From Ampullaceana balthica (Eukaryota; Mollusca; Gastropoda; Lymnaeidae), in the NCBI GenBank assembly GCA_944989445.1, contig CALYLW010000070.1, forward strand, positions 533,307 to 597,306: DNA of 64,000 nt, read 5' to 3'. The first letter of the stretch is position 1. Each line of letters begins with the position of its first letter. Below the pieces are notes generated by a model. That model was given only the letters and a program-made list of their open reading frames with translations. It had not been told where the DNA came from and did no database searches. The translations under genes were made by a program, and so were the position numbers. Shown here one piece after another: positions 44,025-54,870 of the stretch.

Positions 44025-44369
44025 CTACATTTTAATTCTACTCCCTGACCTCTTTTGAATTCTACTTTTTGACCCGACGGGCTGCCCATTTGCGTCTAAT
44101 AATATACCTGCGCACGAGCTACTGTCACCCACACGATTCAATGTGTTCATCAGGACCCCAACTATTAACAAAAACATGATTCGTAACGGACCGGCAGAGC
44201 CGTTATCTGTCTTTGTAATCCTGTCCTGTGAGTATTTGTCGGTCATGGTATTATGAATTCTGGCCAGTCTTGACCGCACTGTGTCATTGTTAGTGTCTCT
44301 GTCTCTGTCTAGTTCCGTGTTTGCTCTGTTGTGTCCTTGGAGGTTATACGCGTCACCTTTGTCTAGCAA
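44025..44369 (-). CDS. Coiled-coil protein C-terminus (element 2)
   Basis: 114-codon piece conserved with element 1: DAYNLQGHNRANTEL, NDTVRS, ARIHNTMTDKYSQDR, TDNGSAGPLRIMF. It then continues into a hydrophobic LLIVGVLMNT and a basic tail ending RIQKRSGSRIKM. The frame overlaps the end of the 305-codon piece by a few bases in another frame, so one frameshift, real or mutational, separates them. Function unknown; the basic tail could bind nucleic acid. Confidence 0.5.
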   Translation of the reverse strand: MLDKGDAYNLQGHNRANTELDRDRDTNNDTVRSRLARIHNTMTDKYSQDRITKTDNGSAGPLRIMFLLIVGVLMNTLNRVGDSSSCAGILLDANGQPVGSKSRIQKRSGSRIKM

Positions 44370-45280
44370 CTCAAAACAGTGTTTAGCAGAACATCCACGT
44401 TATATTGTTGTGTGAACACACTGCAGCGTTTGCCCTTAATTTCCTTGTTTTCATCCTTAGGTGTGCTATCTTCTAATAACTCAGTAGCACACTCAATTTT
44501 CCCATCATTTTCTTCAATATTTTCCTTATTTCCCTCATTAGAATTGCTATCTTCTAGAATTTCAGTAGCACACTCAATTTTCCCATCATTATCTTCAATA
44601 TTCTTATCTCCATCATTATGATTGCTATGTTCTAGAAGCTCAGTCACACAATCGGTTTTCTCATTGCTATCTTCAACATTTTCCTCACTTCCATCATTAG
44701 GCTTGCTATCTTCTAGAAGGTCAGTCACACCCTGTGCGCTATTTCTATCATGTTCCTTACATTCAACCAATTTAATTTGTTCCCCTTTTGTGGCTTTATC
44801 TGGTTCTGCCTTTTCTTTCTTAACATTTGTAACCATTTCATTTGCATCGGCCTTTGTCTCTGAGGCTAATGTTGCTACTGTAACCAATTTATGTTCAATG
44901 GCCTTCACCTCGTCTTGAATTTCTGGGTCACTACTTTCTTCATTGTCCACATTGTTATTTTCAAATAAAATTTTCCTCTTTGTAAATTGTACTTCTTTGA
45001 TCCACTTTTCATGAGGTTTTTCAACTATTATTTCTTTCTTTATTATCAGTTCTTTATTATCAGTCAAAATCTCATCTTTTCTTGCTTCTAATTTCCGACT
45101 TAAATCATAATTTATCTCTTCTTTTTCTTTAACAATTCTCCACATTTCAGTTATGTCGTCTTCTTTAATTGTTACTTTTCGGTATAGCTCACCAATCTCC
45201 TCTTCTTTCTGAATCACTATTTCTTTCATTTCTTTGTTTTCTCTCTCTTTTTCATTTATTTCCTTCTGATATTTTGTCAA
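44363..45280 (-). CDS. Coiled-coil protein, acidic-repeat part (element 2)
   Basis: 305 codons. Residues 1-100 are heptad-rich (KEINEKERENKEMKE, EEEIGELYRKV). Then come SDPEIQDEVKAIEH, a hinge, and four imperfect repeats of about 24 residues of the type CATELLEDS..NDG.KENIEEND. It ends KRCSVFTQQYNV, aligning with RCSGFTQKYDV of element 1. The plus-strand ORFs opposite (44379-45432) are shadows. Confidence 0.55.
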   Translation of the reverse strand: MTKYQKEINEKERENKEMKEIVIQKEEEIGELYRKVTIKEDDITEMWRIVKEKEEINYDLSRKLEARKDEILTDNKELIIKKEIIVEKPHEKWIKEVQFTKRKILFENNNVDNEESSDPEIQDEVKAIEHKLVTVATLASETKADANEMVTNVKKEKAEPDKATKGEQIKLVECKEHDRNSAQGVTDLLEDSKPNDGSEENVEDSNEKTDCVTELLEHSNHNDGDKNIEDNDGKIECATEILEDSNSNEGNKENIEENDGKIECATELLEDSTPKDENKEIKGKRCSVFTQQYNVDVLLNTVLSC

Positions 45281-45309
45281 TAGATAATCTTTTTCAGTTG
45301 CAGATTTAT

Positions 45310-45847
45310 CTAGTTTTTGTATGTTCTGGGTTGCATTGCTTTGCTTATATTTATATCCATCTCTGTCAGTTTATCATCATTGTCCTTAGTTCTTTCGATC
45401 AAACTCGATTTTTCTTTCTCAATTTGATCTAAAAGTTTAACTCTTTCGGCAATTTTCATTCTTAAGCTCCTTTCCTCAACTTCAGTTTCCTCTATTTTTA
45501 ATCTGTGTTTGATGCCCTCTTTTCCCAGATCCTTTAGTCTAGTTTCAACATTGCATAATTTTAACACTAGTTTACTTAATTCCTCTTTGTGTTCCTTTAA
45601 TTCATTCTCTTTAAGGGCCAGATTATTACTCCAGTCACTAGTGAGTTTATTACTTTCTTCCCTGCCGTGGTTTAACGCGTCTATTACTCTTTGATTTTCA
45701 GCATCCCTGTTTTTAAGGAACCTAATTTCCTTTTCTGTTTGCTAAGATTCTTTACATTTCTTTATAGATTCTAATTTTTTCTTTGTAGCTTCTACCATTG
45801 GTTCTCTTCTACCTTTATTATTTTGTTTTCTTGTTTTAGGAAAACTC
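45310..45847 (-). pseudogene. Coiled-coil protein, central part (element 2)
   Basis: Reads REPMVEATKKK (about 45800), EKEIRFLKNRD, then a clean piece 45567-45310 with VETRLKDLGKE and EETEVEERSLRMKI. The corresponding element 1 segment (37312-37629) has REPMVEAKKK and EKEISFLKIRN. One stop and one frameshift separate it from the neighbouring pieces. Confidence 0.5.
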
Positions 45848-46435
45848 TCATAAAAGTCTCCAGCGATTGTCTTTGTGCCCTCCGAGGGTCATATTTTCAT
45901 TTTTATATCTTCTGCTATTGGTCGGTTTCTTGGGGTTGTCGTATCTACCCTGCGCTATCTCAACCGCTGCCGGTTTAACCACCTTATACACTTGTTTCAT
46001 TACTTGTGGATCTTCACAAAATAAGCTGGCTATTCCATATATTTCGTCACTGCCATCGTTTTCCCTTTCACCGTTTTCCTTCACTTCATTAACAGTCACT
46101 TCATCCTTATGTGTGTTCCTTTCTAAAGTGTCCCCAGTATAATCTGTTCTGTCATCTGCTTTGTCATATTCCCCTCGTGAGTCTTTCTCAGTATTTCCGG
46201 TACCTGCTACATTCTCGTTCCAGTCATTCTTAACTTCTATTTCTTCCGCCTTAATTTCACCCTTTGTCCCTACTATTAAGGCTCTCATAGCTGCCTGATC
46301 ATCTTTATTCTCTGGCCCAGGAATGTTTTCCTTTGCCTCTTTTCCCACTGCCTCCATCCTAACTTTATCTCTGACTTGTTCGTCATAATTCTTTTCTGGT
46401 TCTACAACTATATTGTCTGATTCTTTAACATTCTT
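45848..46435 (-). CDS. Coiled-coil protein, second part (element 2)
   Basis: In the same frame as the N-terminal ORF but after a single TAA codon (46436-46438). The frame is open from 46435; the first ATG is at 46357. It reads KNVKESDNIVVEPEKNYDEQ, then EIYGIASLFCEDP, QVYKVVKPAAVEIAQG and RYDNPKKP, and stops at 45848. The EIYGIAS..CEDP and YDNPKKP blocks are conserved in element 1. Confidence 0.5.
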   Translation of the reverse strand, partial: KNVKESDNIVVEPEKNYDEQVRDKVRMEAVGKEAKENIPGPENKDDQAAMRALIVGTKGEIKAEEIEVKNDWNENVAGTGNTEKDSRGEYDKADDRTDYTGDTLERNTHKDEVTVNEVKENGERENDGSDEIYGIASLFCEDPQVMKQVYKVVKPAAVEIAQGRYDNPKKPTNSRRYKNENMTLGGHKDNRWRLL

Positions 46436-47164
46436 TTAAATTTCGCCAATTTTCTTGTCACTTTCTTTAACCTTCTTTTCAGCCTCAATAACTTTCCTTA
46501 CTAATTCTTTGTAATCAATCTCTTGTACAAATCTCTTTTCAGGTTCTACCCGTATGTGGTCAGATTGCTTAGCCATTGTCCTCATTGTTAATTCTCTACT
46601 GATTTTTCTAATTCCGTCCTTATTGTTAGCCACTGAAGTCTCTACCGCAATATTTCTAGTAGTGGTCTTAGTACCTTGTTTGGAAAACTCTCTATTCAGA
46701 CCTCCTGCTACCTCTTTTTGATATTTCCATTCCGGTTTCTCAGTCACTTGTTTGTTTCTCGATTTATATCTTTTCTTTGGTCCCGTAATGGACTGAGTAG
46801 TCAGAACGTTAGTATTTGTACCTATCTTGTCTGCCTCTTCAACTCCTCTATACAATGAGTCGGCAATTTCTAGTTCTATGTTCCTCTCAATTTCTAACCT
46901 TCTTGACTCCTCCTCCCTCTTAAAAGCTCGTATGTTCCTTTCCCCATCTTCCGCCCTCCTTCGCGACTCTTCCTCGCTCTTCCTCCTAGCCCGCTCTTCT
47001 TCTTCCTCCTTCTTCCTTCTAGCCCGCTCTTCTTCTTCCTCCTTCTTATCATTCTTTTCCCGAGCCATCCTGTGTTCCTCTATTAGCCATTTCTTTGCCT
47101 CCTCCCCTTCCAATCCTATCTCCAGGGCCCTTTGTTTAAGTTTTTCTAAATTAGGCAATCCCAT
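46436..47164 (-). CDS. Gag-like N-terminal coiled-coil protein (element 2)
   Basis: 242 codons from ATG 47164 (MGLPNLEKLKQRALEIGLEG), the first ATG about 790 bases inside the primer-binding site. Residues 10-35 (EIGLEGEEAKKWLIEEHRMA) resemble the short N-terminal helix plus coiled coil found at the start of many invertebrate gypsy Gag proteins. Then follows a highly charged helix of E/R/K repeats (about 38-100) and a basic region with KKRYKSRNKQ. No capsid or zinc knuckle is evident. Placement as first ORF after the leader argues for a Gag role; the identity is inference. Confidence 0.6.
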   Translation of the reverse strand: MGLPNLEKLKQRALEIGLEGEEAKKWLIEEHRMAREKNDKKEEEEERARRKKEEEEERARRKSEEESRRRAEDGERNIRAFKREEESRRLEIERNIELEIADSLYRGVEEADKIGTNTNVLTTQSITGPKKRYKSRNKQVTEKPEWKYQKEVAGGLNREFSKQGTKTTTRNIAVETSVANNKDGIRKISRELTMRTMAKQSDHIRVEPEKRFVQEIDYKELVRKVIEAEKKVKESDKKIGEI

Positions 47165-47972
47165 CTCTATATTTATTATAGTGCCTCAGAAAGCAAAATT
47201 TCTGTCACTAGTCACTCTACGGTCACTATCTCAAATACGTCTACCGTTGCGTATCCCTAGTCCTATCAACACTTCCGTCTTCTTCTTATTTTGTATTGGG
47301 AACCCAACCTAACAATCAAATATCTCAACAATATAATACTATTATATATTATTATATTATATTATAATATTTAAATCATTACTTACTGTTACATGAAATT
47401 CACACTCACATAATGTCACTCCCTAATGAAATTTACACAGGCACACTTGGTTGTTCATTGTCCTTAGTCAGCCTAACCAAGTTCACTTTAAGGTTTATGT
47501 CCTTAGATTCTGACCCTTGGTTTGCTCCTGGTATCTGGTTTCGTCGTTCGGGTTATTGTGGCTTGTGCTCCGACTGCTGTCTGCTGTGTAGGTTCACTGT
47601 TGGCTTTACTGGGTAGGTCACTCGTGTATGTTCCCTCGGGGTCAGTTCCTATAGATACTGATAAGTGTTGCTGCTGTCCTCGTTAAGTTTATAAACTCGT
47701 CTGTCATTCAGACGACCTCCAGCTGACTCGGGGTGTCAGGCTGGCATCGACAAGGACGGTGTTCTGCGTGGCAGGTCGGAATCGATCCACACAATAGTGT
47801 GGCGAATCAGTCTCGGTGGTATACGGGTTTGTATACACTGGGAGGTGGTGGTTAAACCACTGCTATGTAGACCAGGATAATTCACGGGTCGATTCATCCT
47901 TGCTTTGCTTTGATGCGCTGCGTTGAATTCTAAACGATGGCTCAGTAGTTCGGCGGGCCCCCACTGTGGCGG
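47165..47972 (-). other. 5' leader of LTR element 2
   Basis: About 800 bases between the primer-binding site and the first ATG with no coding region. A TATTATATTATA tract lies at 47340-47370. The primer-binding site TGGGGGCCCGCCG occupies about 47970-47958. Confidence 0.5.
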
Positions 47973-48500
47973 AGTCGGTGTCTAGGGGTTGAGGTACACC
48001 TTTGGCTACAGATTTTTACCACACTGGACGGGTAAAAGAGTCAGCAACGCTGGTTTTTCGTTCAAAGTACTTTAATGACATCAAATCTTCAACATGTATG
48101 GCAAAATACAATTGGCAATTTTCTAGTGGATCGTCATACTATCCAGAGTCCACACAGCCTTCAATCTTCACATTCAAGCGCCCCTTGGTCCGGTTTGATC
48201 GTATGGGACCACGTTCGAAAAAACCTCCACTCTCTACGCTTCCCGTCACACACTCTCGTACAGTCTTCAGCCTGTCCATAACTCGGCAACTCAGCTCTCA
48301 GTTCCCATCACACACGGTGCTTGGCTATATAATCCCCCGTCTCGCCATGTCTCCTTTTGACGGTTGTCCTGTCCACTGATTACAACTCTCACGCACTCTT
48401 GGTTCACCCCCCCCCCACTTGAACAGGTTTCACAGCCCGTTGACCCACGCTCCTCCATTTATGCCCAGTCATCCCCACACCACAACATCTGACCGTGAGA
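47973..48500 (-). repeat. 5' LTR of element 2
   Basis: About 528 bp, minus strand, from TCTCACGGTC (48500; TGTCACGG in the 3' copy) to CGACTCCGCCACA (47973). Confidence 0.7.
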
Positions 48501-48567
48501 CTGGTGTCTCTGACGGTCTTGATGTTCTCTTTCTTTCGTGCTTCATCTGCAGTCAGTCATCTAATAC

Positions 48568-49115
48568 ATTTTTAAAACCCTGTTTTTTAAAAATTGTTTC
48601 ATTGTAATTCCAATAAAAACGCACCAATCTTTTATCTTATTGTATAAATAACGAATTTGATATCGAAAGAAATGTAACAAAATGTATTTTTAAAAATTCA
48701 TATGTTAAAAGTTAGAGAAAGCAATAATGGAACTCTCGATCTTAATGCCGCAGCCCATGTTCACACTGAAGTCGCACTTGACTTTGCTCGGGGTTCTCAT
48801 GCGATTTTGGAAACCTGTTTTTAAAAAATAAAGTTTCATTGCAATTCCAATAAAAATGCACCGATCCTTTACATTATCGTATATGTAAAGTATCTTAAAT
48901 CGGAATATATACAAAAATGTATTTTTAAAAATGTGTATGTTAAAAGTTAGATAAAACAATAATAGAACTTACGATTTTGCTGCACTGTGCTTTTTCCGGC
49001 TAATCATGTCTTTGTTCACACTGAAGTAAAAGTTGACATTTCTCAGGCAATTTTGGCAACCTGTTTTTTTTAAAGAAATAGTTTCATAAAAATCGTACAT
49101 GGAATAAAAAAAGAG
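48568..49115. repeat. Tandem repeat of about 245 bp, 2.2 copies
   Basis: CCTGTTTTTAAAAA, GTTTCATTG, AATTCCAATAAAAA and GCACC recur at 48568, 48813 and 49061, with the intervening TTAAAAGTTAGA and GAACT also repeated (48705, 48945). No ORF of interest. Confidence 0.7.
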
Positions 49116-50814
49116 CGACTTCATAAATGTTATTAAATCCATTTAATGTATCTCATTTTGGAAGTATCCTTTAAATTATGCATATATCAATATATGTCAT
49201 GTGTTAAAACGGTAGTAATTTATAGTAATTAAATTATTAAATTTCGTAATATATTTATATCAAATAATATTTATTTATAAAAACCATCTTGACTTAACTT
49301 ACCTTTAATAGAAAATTTTGAATCTTGCTCTCAATGCTTTGATTTATAATGTATTGTGGTCGATGTCGATAGTCAATAGTTATAGTGTTAGGCCATGGCC
49401 GTAAAAATTTGCAAATGGATTTTCGTTTCTTTGGTGGCATTATGATTATGGATATCACTGTGTAAAAGGTAAAAACAACCCAAATGGACTTTTGATCGAA
49501 ACTAAGTAAAGTCTGGCCTTATTAATATATGCTGTGAATCGTTAAAATTAAGTTCTAGAAGAGTATAGAAATTATAATCAAATTAAAAGCTCAATACCGT
49601 GTTTCTATTTTTAGAAAAAGCTCGAACAAAATAGAAACAAATAAACTTCCGGTTCATTAAATTGTAATCGTCGCTGTTTAAAAACAAATCCAAATTATAA
49701 TTGTATTCAATATTCAAAATTGAAGTAAATAGAAAATTAAATAATACACGAAAACAAATTAAAATAAACTTTGGATCATAACAAAATGATTTCAGGCCTT
49801 TTTAAAAATAATATTTAAACGCTTTTAAGTGGTTACAATTCAGTACTAGAAAATAAAATAAAATTAAAATCTAAATATTTAGTTTCTATTTTTAGAAGTA
49901 TTGAATATTGAATTATATAAGAATGATAACTCTTGGTTCATTAAAATAATGATCAAAATTTGCATTCGATATTTCGCAATTTAATTTTTAAAATTTTAAG
50001 GACCGGGGGCCCTAAAGGTAACTGATGTAAATTTAAAAACCCATCTATATTTTGACCTGGATAATGATGCATATATGTGCCAAGTTTGGTCGAGATCCAT
50101 CAACCCATGTAAAAACGTAGGCGTCACAATGAAAAAGTGACCCGTGACAAACAAACAAAGAAAGTTTGATTATATATATATATATATATTTGATAATTCG
50201 TGTGTGTGTGCGTGCATGTGTTTGTTTGTGTGTGTGTGTGTGTTTATTTGACTTTTATCTTTAAGTTCCTTCACCATATGAAAGACTTCATGTGTTTATT
50301 CAGAATGCTATCCCTTGCTACGCGCTAGGCCGGAAGTAAAGCTTTTTGTTATTTTCAATGTATGTTTTTAAATAAATTAATTAACTATTAAATTGTTTGT
50401 TAAGTTCGCCATGTTTTTTTTTATTCCTTAATTTAATAAGGGATGACACCTTATACCATTATAACATTTTACCAAAGTATATATGTAATAAATTCATCAT
50501 TTACACTTAGCGAAAGTTGCAGCAAATGGGGCTTTACTTGTCGAACAAATAAAGAACTATTCACTTTTTATTATTGAAGTTTTTATTGTTTACACTTATG
50601 ATTTCCACAAAATTAGTCCCCATAAACCAACACTACTTTTTTCATTTATCAACCAGAATTATTTTTTCCATATATCGACCGACTTCTTTACGTTTGTACA
50701 CATCGTTTTGCACATACATCTACTATACTTTTTTCCAAGATTTTAGTTTACATTTTTCCCCAACTAGTCTTAATAATAAAATTAATATATGTGTGGTTGA
50801 ATATTTTTTTTCAG
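49116..50814. other. AT-rich intron-like DNA with a short interspersed repeat
   Basis: Positions 49998-50175 begin GGACCGGGGGCCC, contain GCCAAGTTTGGTCGAGATCC and end with an ACAAACAAACAAAG tail, a small non-coding interspersed repeat. (AT)n and (TG)n tracts follow at 50172-50240. No exon was found that would connect 34060 to 50815. Confidence 0.4.
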
Positions 50815-50994
50815 ACAGTAATCAATTACTTGGTCTTTGTGATTGTTATAATAATGAAATATTTGGGTGTGAAAGCTTATGGCCATAACGAACACATTAC
50901 ACACGGCGACCTTGTTACATTTGCAACTAGCTTTTTTGCGCTTGTGATTAAACGATTGTATAAGAAGGAAATCATTCGACAAAGAAGATATAAA
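50815..50994 (+). CDS. Candidate host exon (membrane segment)
   Basis: A strong acceptor TATTTTTTTTCAG and donor AAA|GTAAGA bound 180 bases open only in phase 0: TVINYLVFVIVIIMKYLGV, then THGDLVTFATSFFALVIKRL and a basic end RQRRYK. It joins in phase to the terminal exon at 55973. Whether it belongs to the gene at 29631 is unproven because exon 5 ends in phase 2; an exon could be missing or the gene could be separate. Confidence 0.45.
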
Positions 50995-51122
50995 GTAAGA
51001 ATTTTGTTAAAAACTGATACTAAGAAAATTAACATTAAGTATTAATATATATTTCTGTTGAAAATAGTTCAATTATTTTTCATAAATAGTATCATAAATT
51101 CTCAATTATTCTTAAATTATAG

Positions 51123-51285
51123 ATTTGTTGATGGATTAAAGGAAAAGATTGAACAATTCAATGGAGAAATGAGGTTGATTGATTTTAAGGACATAGAGAT
51201 ATTGAAAGATTCTGAAACAAATTCAACTCTCTTAAAGTTTCCATGGATAAGATGCTTAAGTCTAATTTTTCTTTCCAAAATGTAG
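51123..51285 (+). other. Possible alternative exon
   Basis: After TTCTTAAATTATAG the frame FVDGLKEKIEQFNGEM and IDFKDIEILKD is open to a stop at 51285. Its phase does not fit the donor at 50994, and no consensus donor is present, so it may be a decayed or alternative terminal exon. Confidence 0.3.
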
Positions 51286-51999
51286 TTCATATTTCAAAAA
51301 ATGTAATTTTAAAAAATTATTAAACATAATTACTTACATTTTAAATTTAAAAAAAAAGATTTAAAATTTTTTTTATGTCTCTTGATTAATGTAATCTAAA
51401 TAATCAGAGATATTAGTATTTAATTTATAGCCAGTGGATCTATTAAAACATTTTAGGTAAATGATATAACATTACATTTCGTAATATAATGTGGGAAACC
51501 ATAATTGTCATATCTAAGAATTACCCTTGATACAGGAAAAATATTTTTCAATGAGATGATGACAATAACATTTGAATTGAAAAATTTATATTTCATAAAT
51601 CAAAATATTTTAGAAGAAAAAATCATTACATTTTTTACGTATACACATGCTATTTGCATAACAGGGAACAAGTTTTAATTTAGTGGATTTTTTTTGCATG
51701 TACCTTAAGTAATTGTATAATCTTCACAGTTTATTTAGATTTAATTAATTTCAAGGCTACAGTTTGTTCAGGTAGTTATGTACATATACATAGACAAAGG
51801 GGTGAGAGAGAAAGGAACAGATAGAGAGAAAAAGAGAAAGAGTGGAGGAGAGATAGGGTAGGAGATAGAAAAAAAATTAGAGAAAATGAGAGAAAGAGAA
51901 ACAAAGAGAGAGCGTGAGTGTGAGAGAAAGAAATAGAGAGGAAAAGAGAAACAGAATGGGACAGAAATAAATAAAGACAGCGAGAAAGAGTCAGATGGA
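51286..51999. other. AT-rich intron, GA-rich tract
   Basis: Positions 51795-51990 are an impure (GA)n region, on which the minus-strand ORF 51768-52010 is an artefact. No gene. Confidence 0.5.
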
Positions 52000-52092
52000 T
52001 ATGCGTACACTTATCTTATCTAATCGTATCTGTTACAGACGCTCCTTCTATACAGAAGATTATTGCGTCATACGTGTATCTATGGTTTGTGT

Positions 52093-53138
52093 TTAGTCCT
52101 GCATTTTTATTAGAGATTTAAATGTTGATAAAGTGTTGGTTTTCCTGGTTTCTTCAGGCAATCCATTCCACGCCCGAATTCCGGACGGGAAGAACGAAAT
52201 TTTGTATGTGTTTGTTCTTGCACATGGAATAAGATAGGTGTTTTTATCCTTATGTCTATCTGAGGGTTGTATTAAGTTATCTTTGTGTTGTATTTCTAAA
52301 TTAAAATTAATTGCTTTGTGTATGATTACTACTTTACTCTTGGTTCTTCTATCTTCTAGTGTTTCAAGGTTTAATGATTTAACTAATGGTGTTATTCTTG
52401 TAAGTTTTGAATATTCTCCGGTGATGAATCTGGCAGCTCTTTTTTGAATTTGTTCTATTTTATCAATGTTTTCTTTGGTGGATGGGTCCCATACAGAAGA
52501 TGCATATTCTAGTACAGGTCTCACCAAAGTGAGGTAGCGCTTTAGTTTTATGTCTCTATTACATTTGTAAAAGTTTCTTTTTATAAAGCCTAAGGTTTTG
52601 TTTGATTTTTTAATGACTTCATTGACATGGGGATTCCATGATAGTTTCTCATTTATTATGACTCCTAAGTATTTTGCATCTTTAGTCTGGGTCAGTTCTT
52701 TTCCATAAATGAAATATTTTGAATTTATGTGTTTCTTTTTCTTTGTTACTCTTAACAGTTGACACTTTTCTGGGTGGAAAGACATACTCCAGTTAGTTTC
52801 CCATTTTATCAATTCATGTAAGTCTTTTTGTAAAATGTTGCTATCTTGTTCTGATTTAATTGTTCTATAGATTATACAATCATCAGCAAATAACCTAACT
52901 TTTGTTCCTGTTGAGATGTTGTTGGGTAAATCATTTATATAATTAAAAAGAGTAAGGGACCTAGCACAGTTCCTTGTGGAACTCCTGAGTTAACCTTTAT
53001 TGGTGCGGATTTAGATCCATTAATTATTACAGTTTGCTCCCTACCGAAAAAGGAAGTCTTGGATCCAGTGATGTAAGGGACCTGAGATCCCAAAGTAGTT
53101 ACGTTTTTTAAGTAAACTAAGGTGGTGAACTTTGTCAA
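52093..53138 (-). pseudogene. LINE RT palm/thumb and C-terminal domain
   Basis: The piece 53138-52935 has motif B region VNSGVPQGTVLGPLLF. Motif C reads LFADDCIIY at about 52905-52870. The continuous ORF 52812-52093 (239 codons) carries NWSMSFHPEKCQLL, KYLGVIINEKLSW, NPHVNEVIKKSNKTLGFIKR, LVRPVLEYASSVWDP, IQKRAARFITGEY and FFPSGIRAWNGLPE, all hallmarks of CR1/L2/jockey-like ORF2 ends. A frameshift lies between motifs B and C. Confidence 0.85.
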
Positions 53139-53382
53139 ATGCTTTTGAGAAGTCTAGTAATATTGTGTCTATTTGATCATTTTTGTCTTAGCCTTTTGAA
53201 AGTTCATCTATTACCCCTATTAATTGTTTTTCACATGATCTGTTTTTTCTAAAGCCGTGTTAATGTGGGCATAGGACATTATATTTGTCTAGGTGGTTAA
53301 CTATTCTACTATATATTATGTGTTCTAGTAATTTACAGGTGATGCTAGTTAGTGATACAGGTCTGTAATTACCAGGGTCTGA

Positions 53383-53766
53383 TTAATCCCCTTTCTTAAA
53401 GAGTGGAGTTACGTTTGCTAATTTCCAATCCTGGGGCACTTTACCATGCTTTAGAGAGGCTTGAAAAAGAACTACAAGGATTGGAGACAGTTCATTGCTT
53501 AGTTCTTTTAATAACCTTGCAGGCAATTCATCTGGGCCAGTAGCTTTGTTTCTTTTAAAGTTTTTTAGGAGTGAATGTGTACCTATCTCGTCTACAGTTA
53601 TGTTACCTATTTCTTCCATTTTATTTAAATTTATTAAAACTTCCTTGTCACCTGAGGCAGAAAATGATGATGCAAAATATGTGTTGAGGATATTAGCTTT
53701 AGTCTCATTATCATTATAGGTTTTATTATTTGGGCCTTTTAGTGTTGCTATTCCTGTAGGTTCCAA
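53383..53766 (-). pseudogene. LINE RT fingers region
   Basis: Reads NILNTYFASSFSA, NFKRNKATGPDELPARLLKE, LFQASLKHGKVPQDWKLANVTPLFKKGD. This is the RT N-terminal region upstream of motif A. Stop codons follow at about 53380; the motif A region (53140-53380) is frameshifted. Confidence 0.8.
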
Positions 53767-53846
53767 TTTTTAGAAATATAAAGGACCATACATTTTTATT
53801 GTTATCTTTAGAAATTACATTGTTTATATATTCATTTTGGAGGTTT

Positions 53847-54870
53847 TTACGAAGTTTTTGTGTCAAGTGTAATCTTTAAGTATTTTTTGTGTATCCTTTT
53901 TGAATTGGTTGCCTTAAATTTCTTAAAGAAGTTCTCTTTTTGTTTGCATAGCTTTTTTATTTTAAAATTGAACCAGCATTTGTTAATTGTATTTGATGTT
54001 AATTTTGTTGGAACATTCTCATCTATAATAGTTTTTAGATTTGTTTTTATATCTTTCCAAATTTCTTCTACAAGGCTATTTTTATTAAATTTACTTAAGA
54101 AATTTTGTTTGAAGTTAGCCACTGATTGGTGTAGTTTTATTGAAATGCATTTATTCCAAAGATAGATTATTCTTCTAGGTATCTTATTAATTTTAGTTTT
54201 TATTGTATTGGTGACACTAACAATATCATGATCGGACAGTCCAGGAATTATTTTGTAGTCTAACACTAGTCCTGGTCTATTTGTTAAGAATAAATCTCGT
54301 GTTTTATTTTCCCTTGTCTCTCTTTTTACTATCTGTTCTAGGTTTAAGTTGTTTATAGTGTTTATAAAGTCTTCATTAATATCTTTATTAGTTTGATGGT
54401 TATCAATTGTATAGTTTTTCCAATTTATATCTGGGAGATTAAAGTCCCCCATATTCCAAAGTGCAGCATTTTTATGATTTTCTTTTATGAAATTTAATTG
54501 ACTACAAAGATTATTCATGTATTCTAGGTTTGTATTCGGTGGTCTATATATACTGCCCACAATAAGTGGTGCTGAGTTTGATGTAATTATTTTAAAAAAA
54601 AACAGACTCTATATTAAAGTTTGATTGTGTAGTAATTTCTTCAGCTATGATATATGATTTGATTTCAAGCAGCACTCCTCCATAATTGTCTGGTCTATCT
54701 TTTCTAAAAATATTATAATTACTGTTAAACATTTCAGAGTTATATATGTTGGGGTTCAACCAAGTTTCAGTACCAGGAATTATGTCTGGTGCTTCTGTTT
54801 TTATAAGTAGCTCTAAATCTGGAATTTTATTTTTAATTCTCTGGAAATTAATTATTAGTGTCTAGAGAAT
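53847..54870 (-). pseudogene. LINE APE-type endonuclease
   Basis: GTETWLN (about 54760; the E is catalytic), KDRPDNYGGVLLEIK, then after one frameshift near 54595 IYRPPN (54545), GDFNLPDINW (54440) and GLSDHDIV (54240; the D and H are catalytic). All expected APE motifs are present in order, so the domain is complete but split. Confidence 0.85.

Larger units (their letters stand above)
41780..48500 (-). mobile_element. Non-autonomous LTR element 2 (coiled-coil type)
   Basis: 5' LTR 47973-48500 on the right and a truncated 3' LTR 41780-42169 on the left share about 360 bases (for example TGCCCAGTCATCCCCACACC). On the minus strand a primer-binding site TGGGGGCCCGCCG follows the 5' LTR and a polypurine tract AAGGAGGAGGGTG (42182-42170) precedes the 3' LTR start TGTCACGG. 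The interior encodes the coiled-coil protein (47164-44025) and a minisatellite; no polymerase is seen. About 1.8 kb between the ORFs and the polypurine tract is non-coding. Confidence 0.78.

Noticed and set aside
44025..47164. Host myosin-, trichohyalin- or golgin-like gene
   Set aside because: The ORFs lie between LTRs with primer-binding site and polypurine tract and recur in a second LTR element, so they belong to the elements.
51123..51285. Internal exon between 50994 and 55973
   Set aside because: The only open frame does not fit the phase of the upstream donor, and no consensus donor follows; skipping it gives a perfect phase 0 join.
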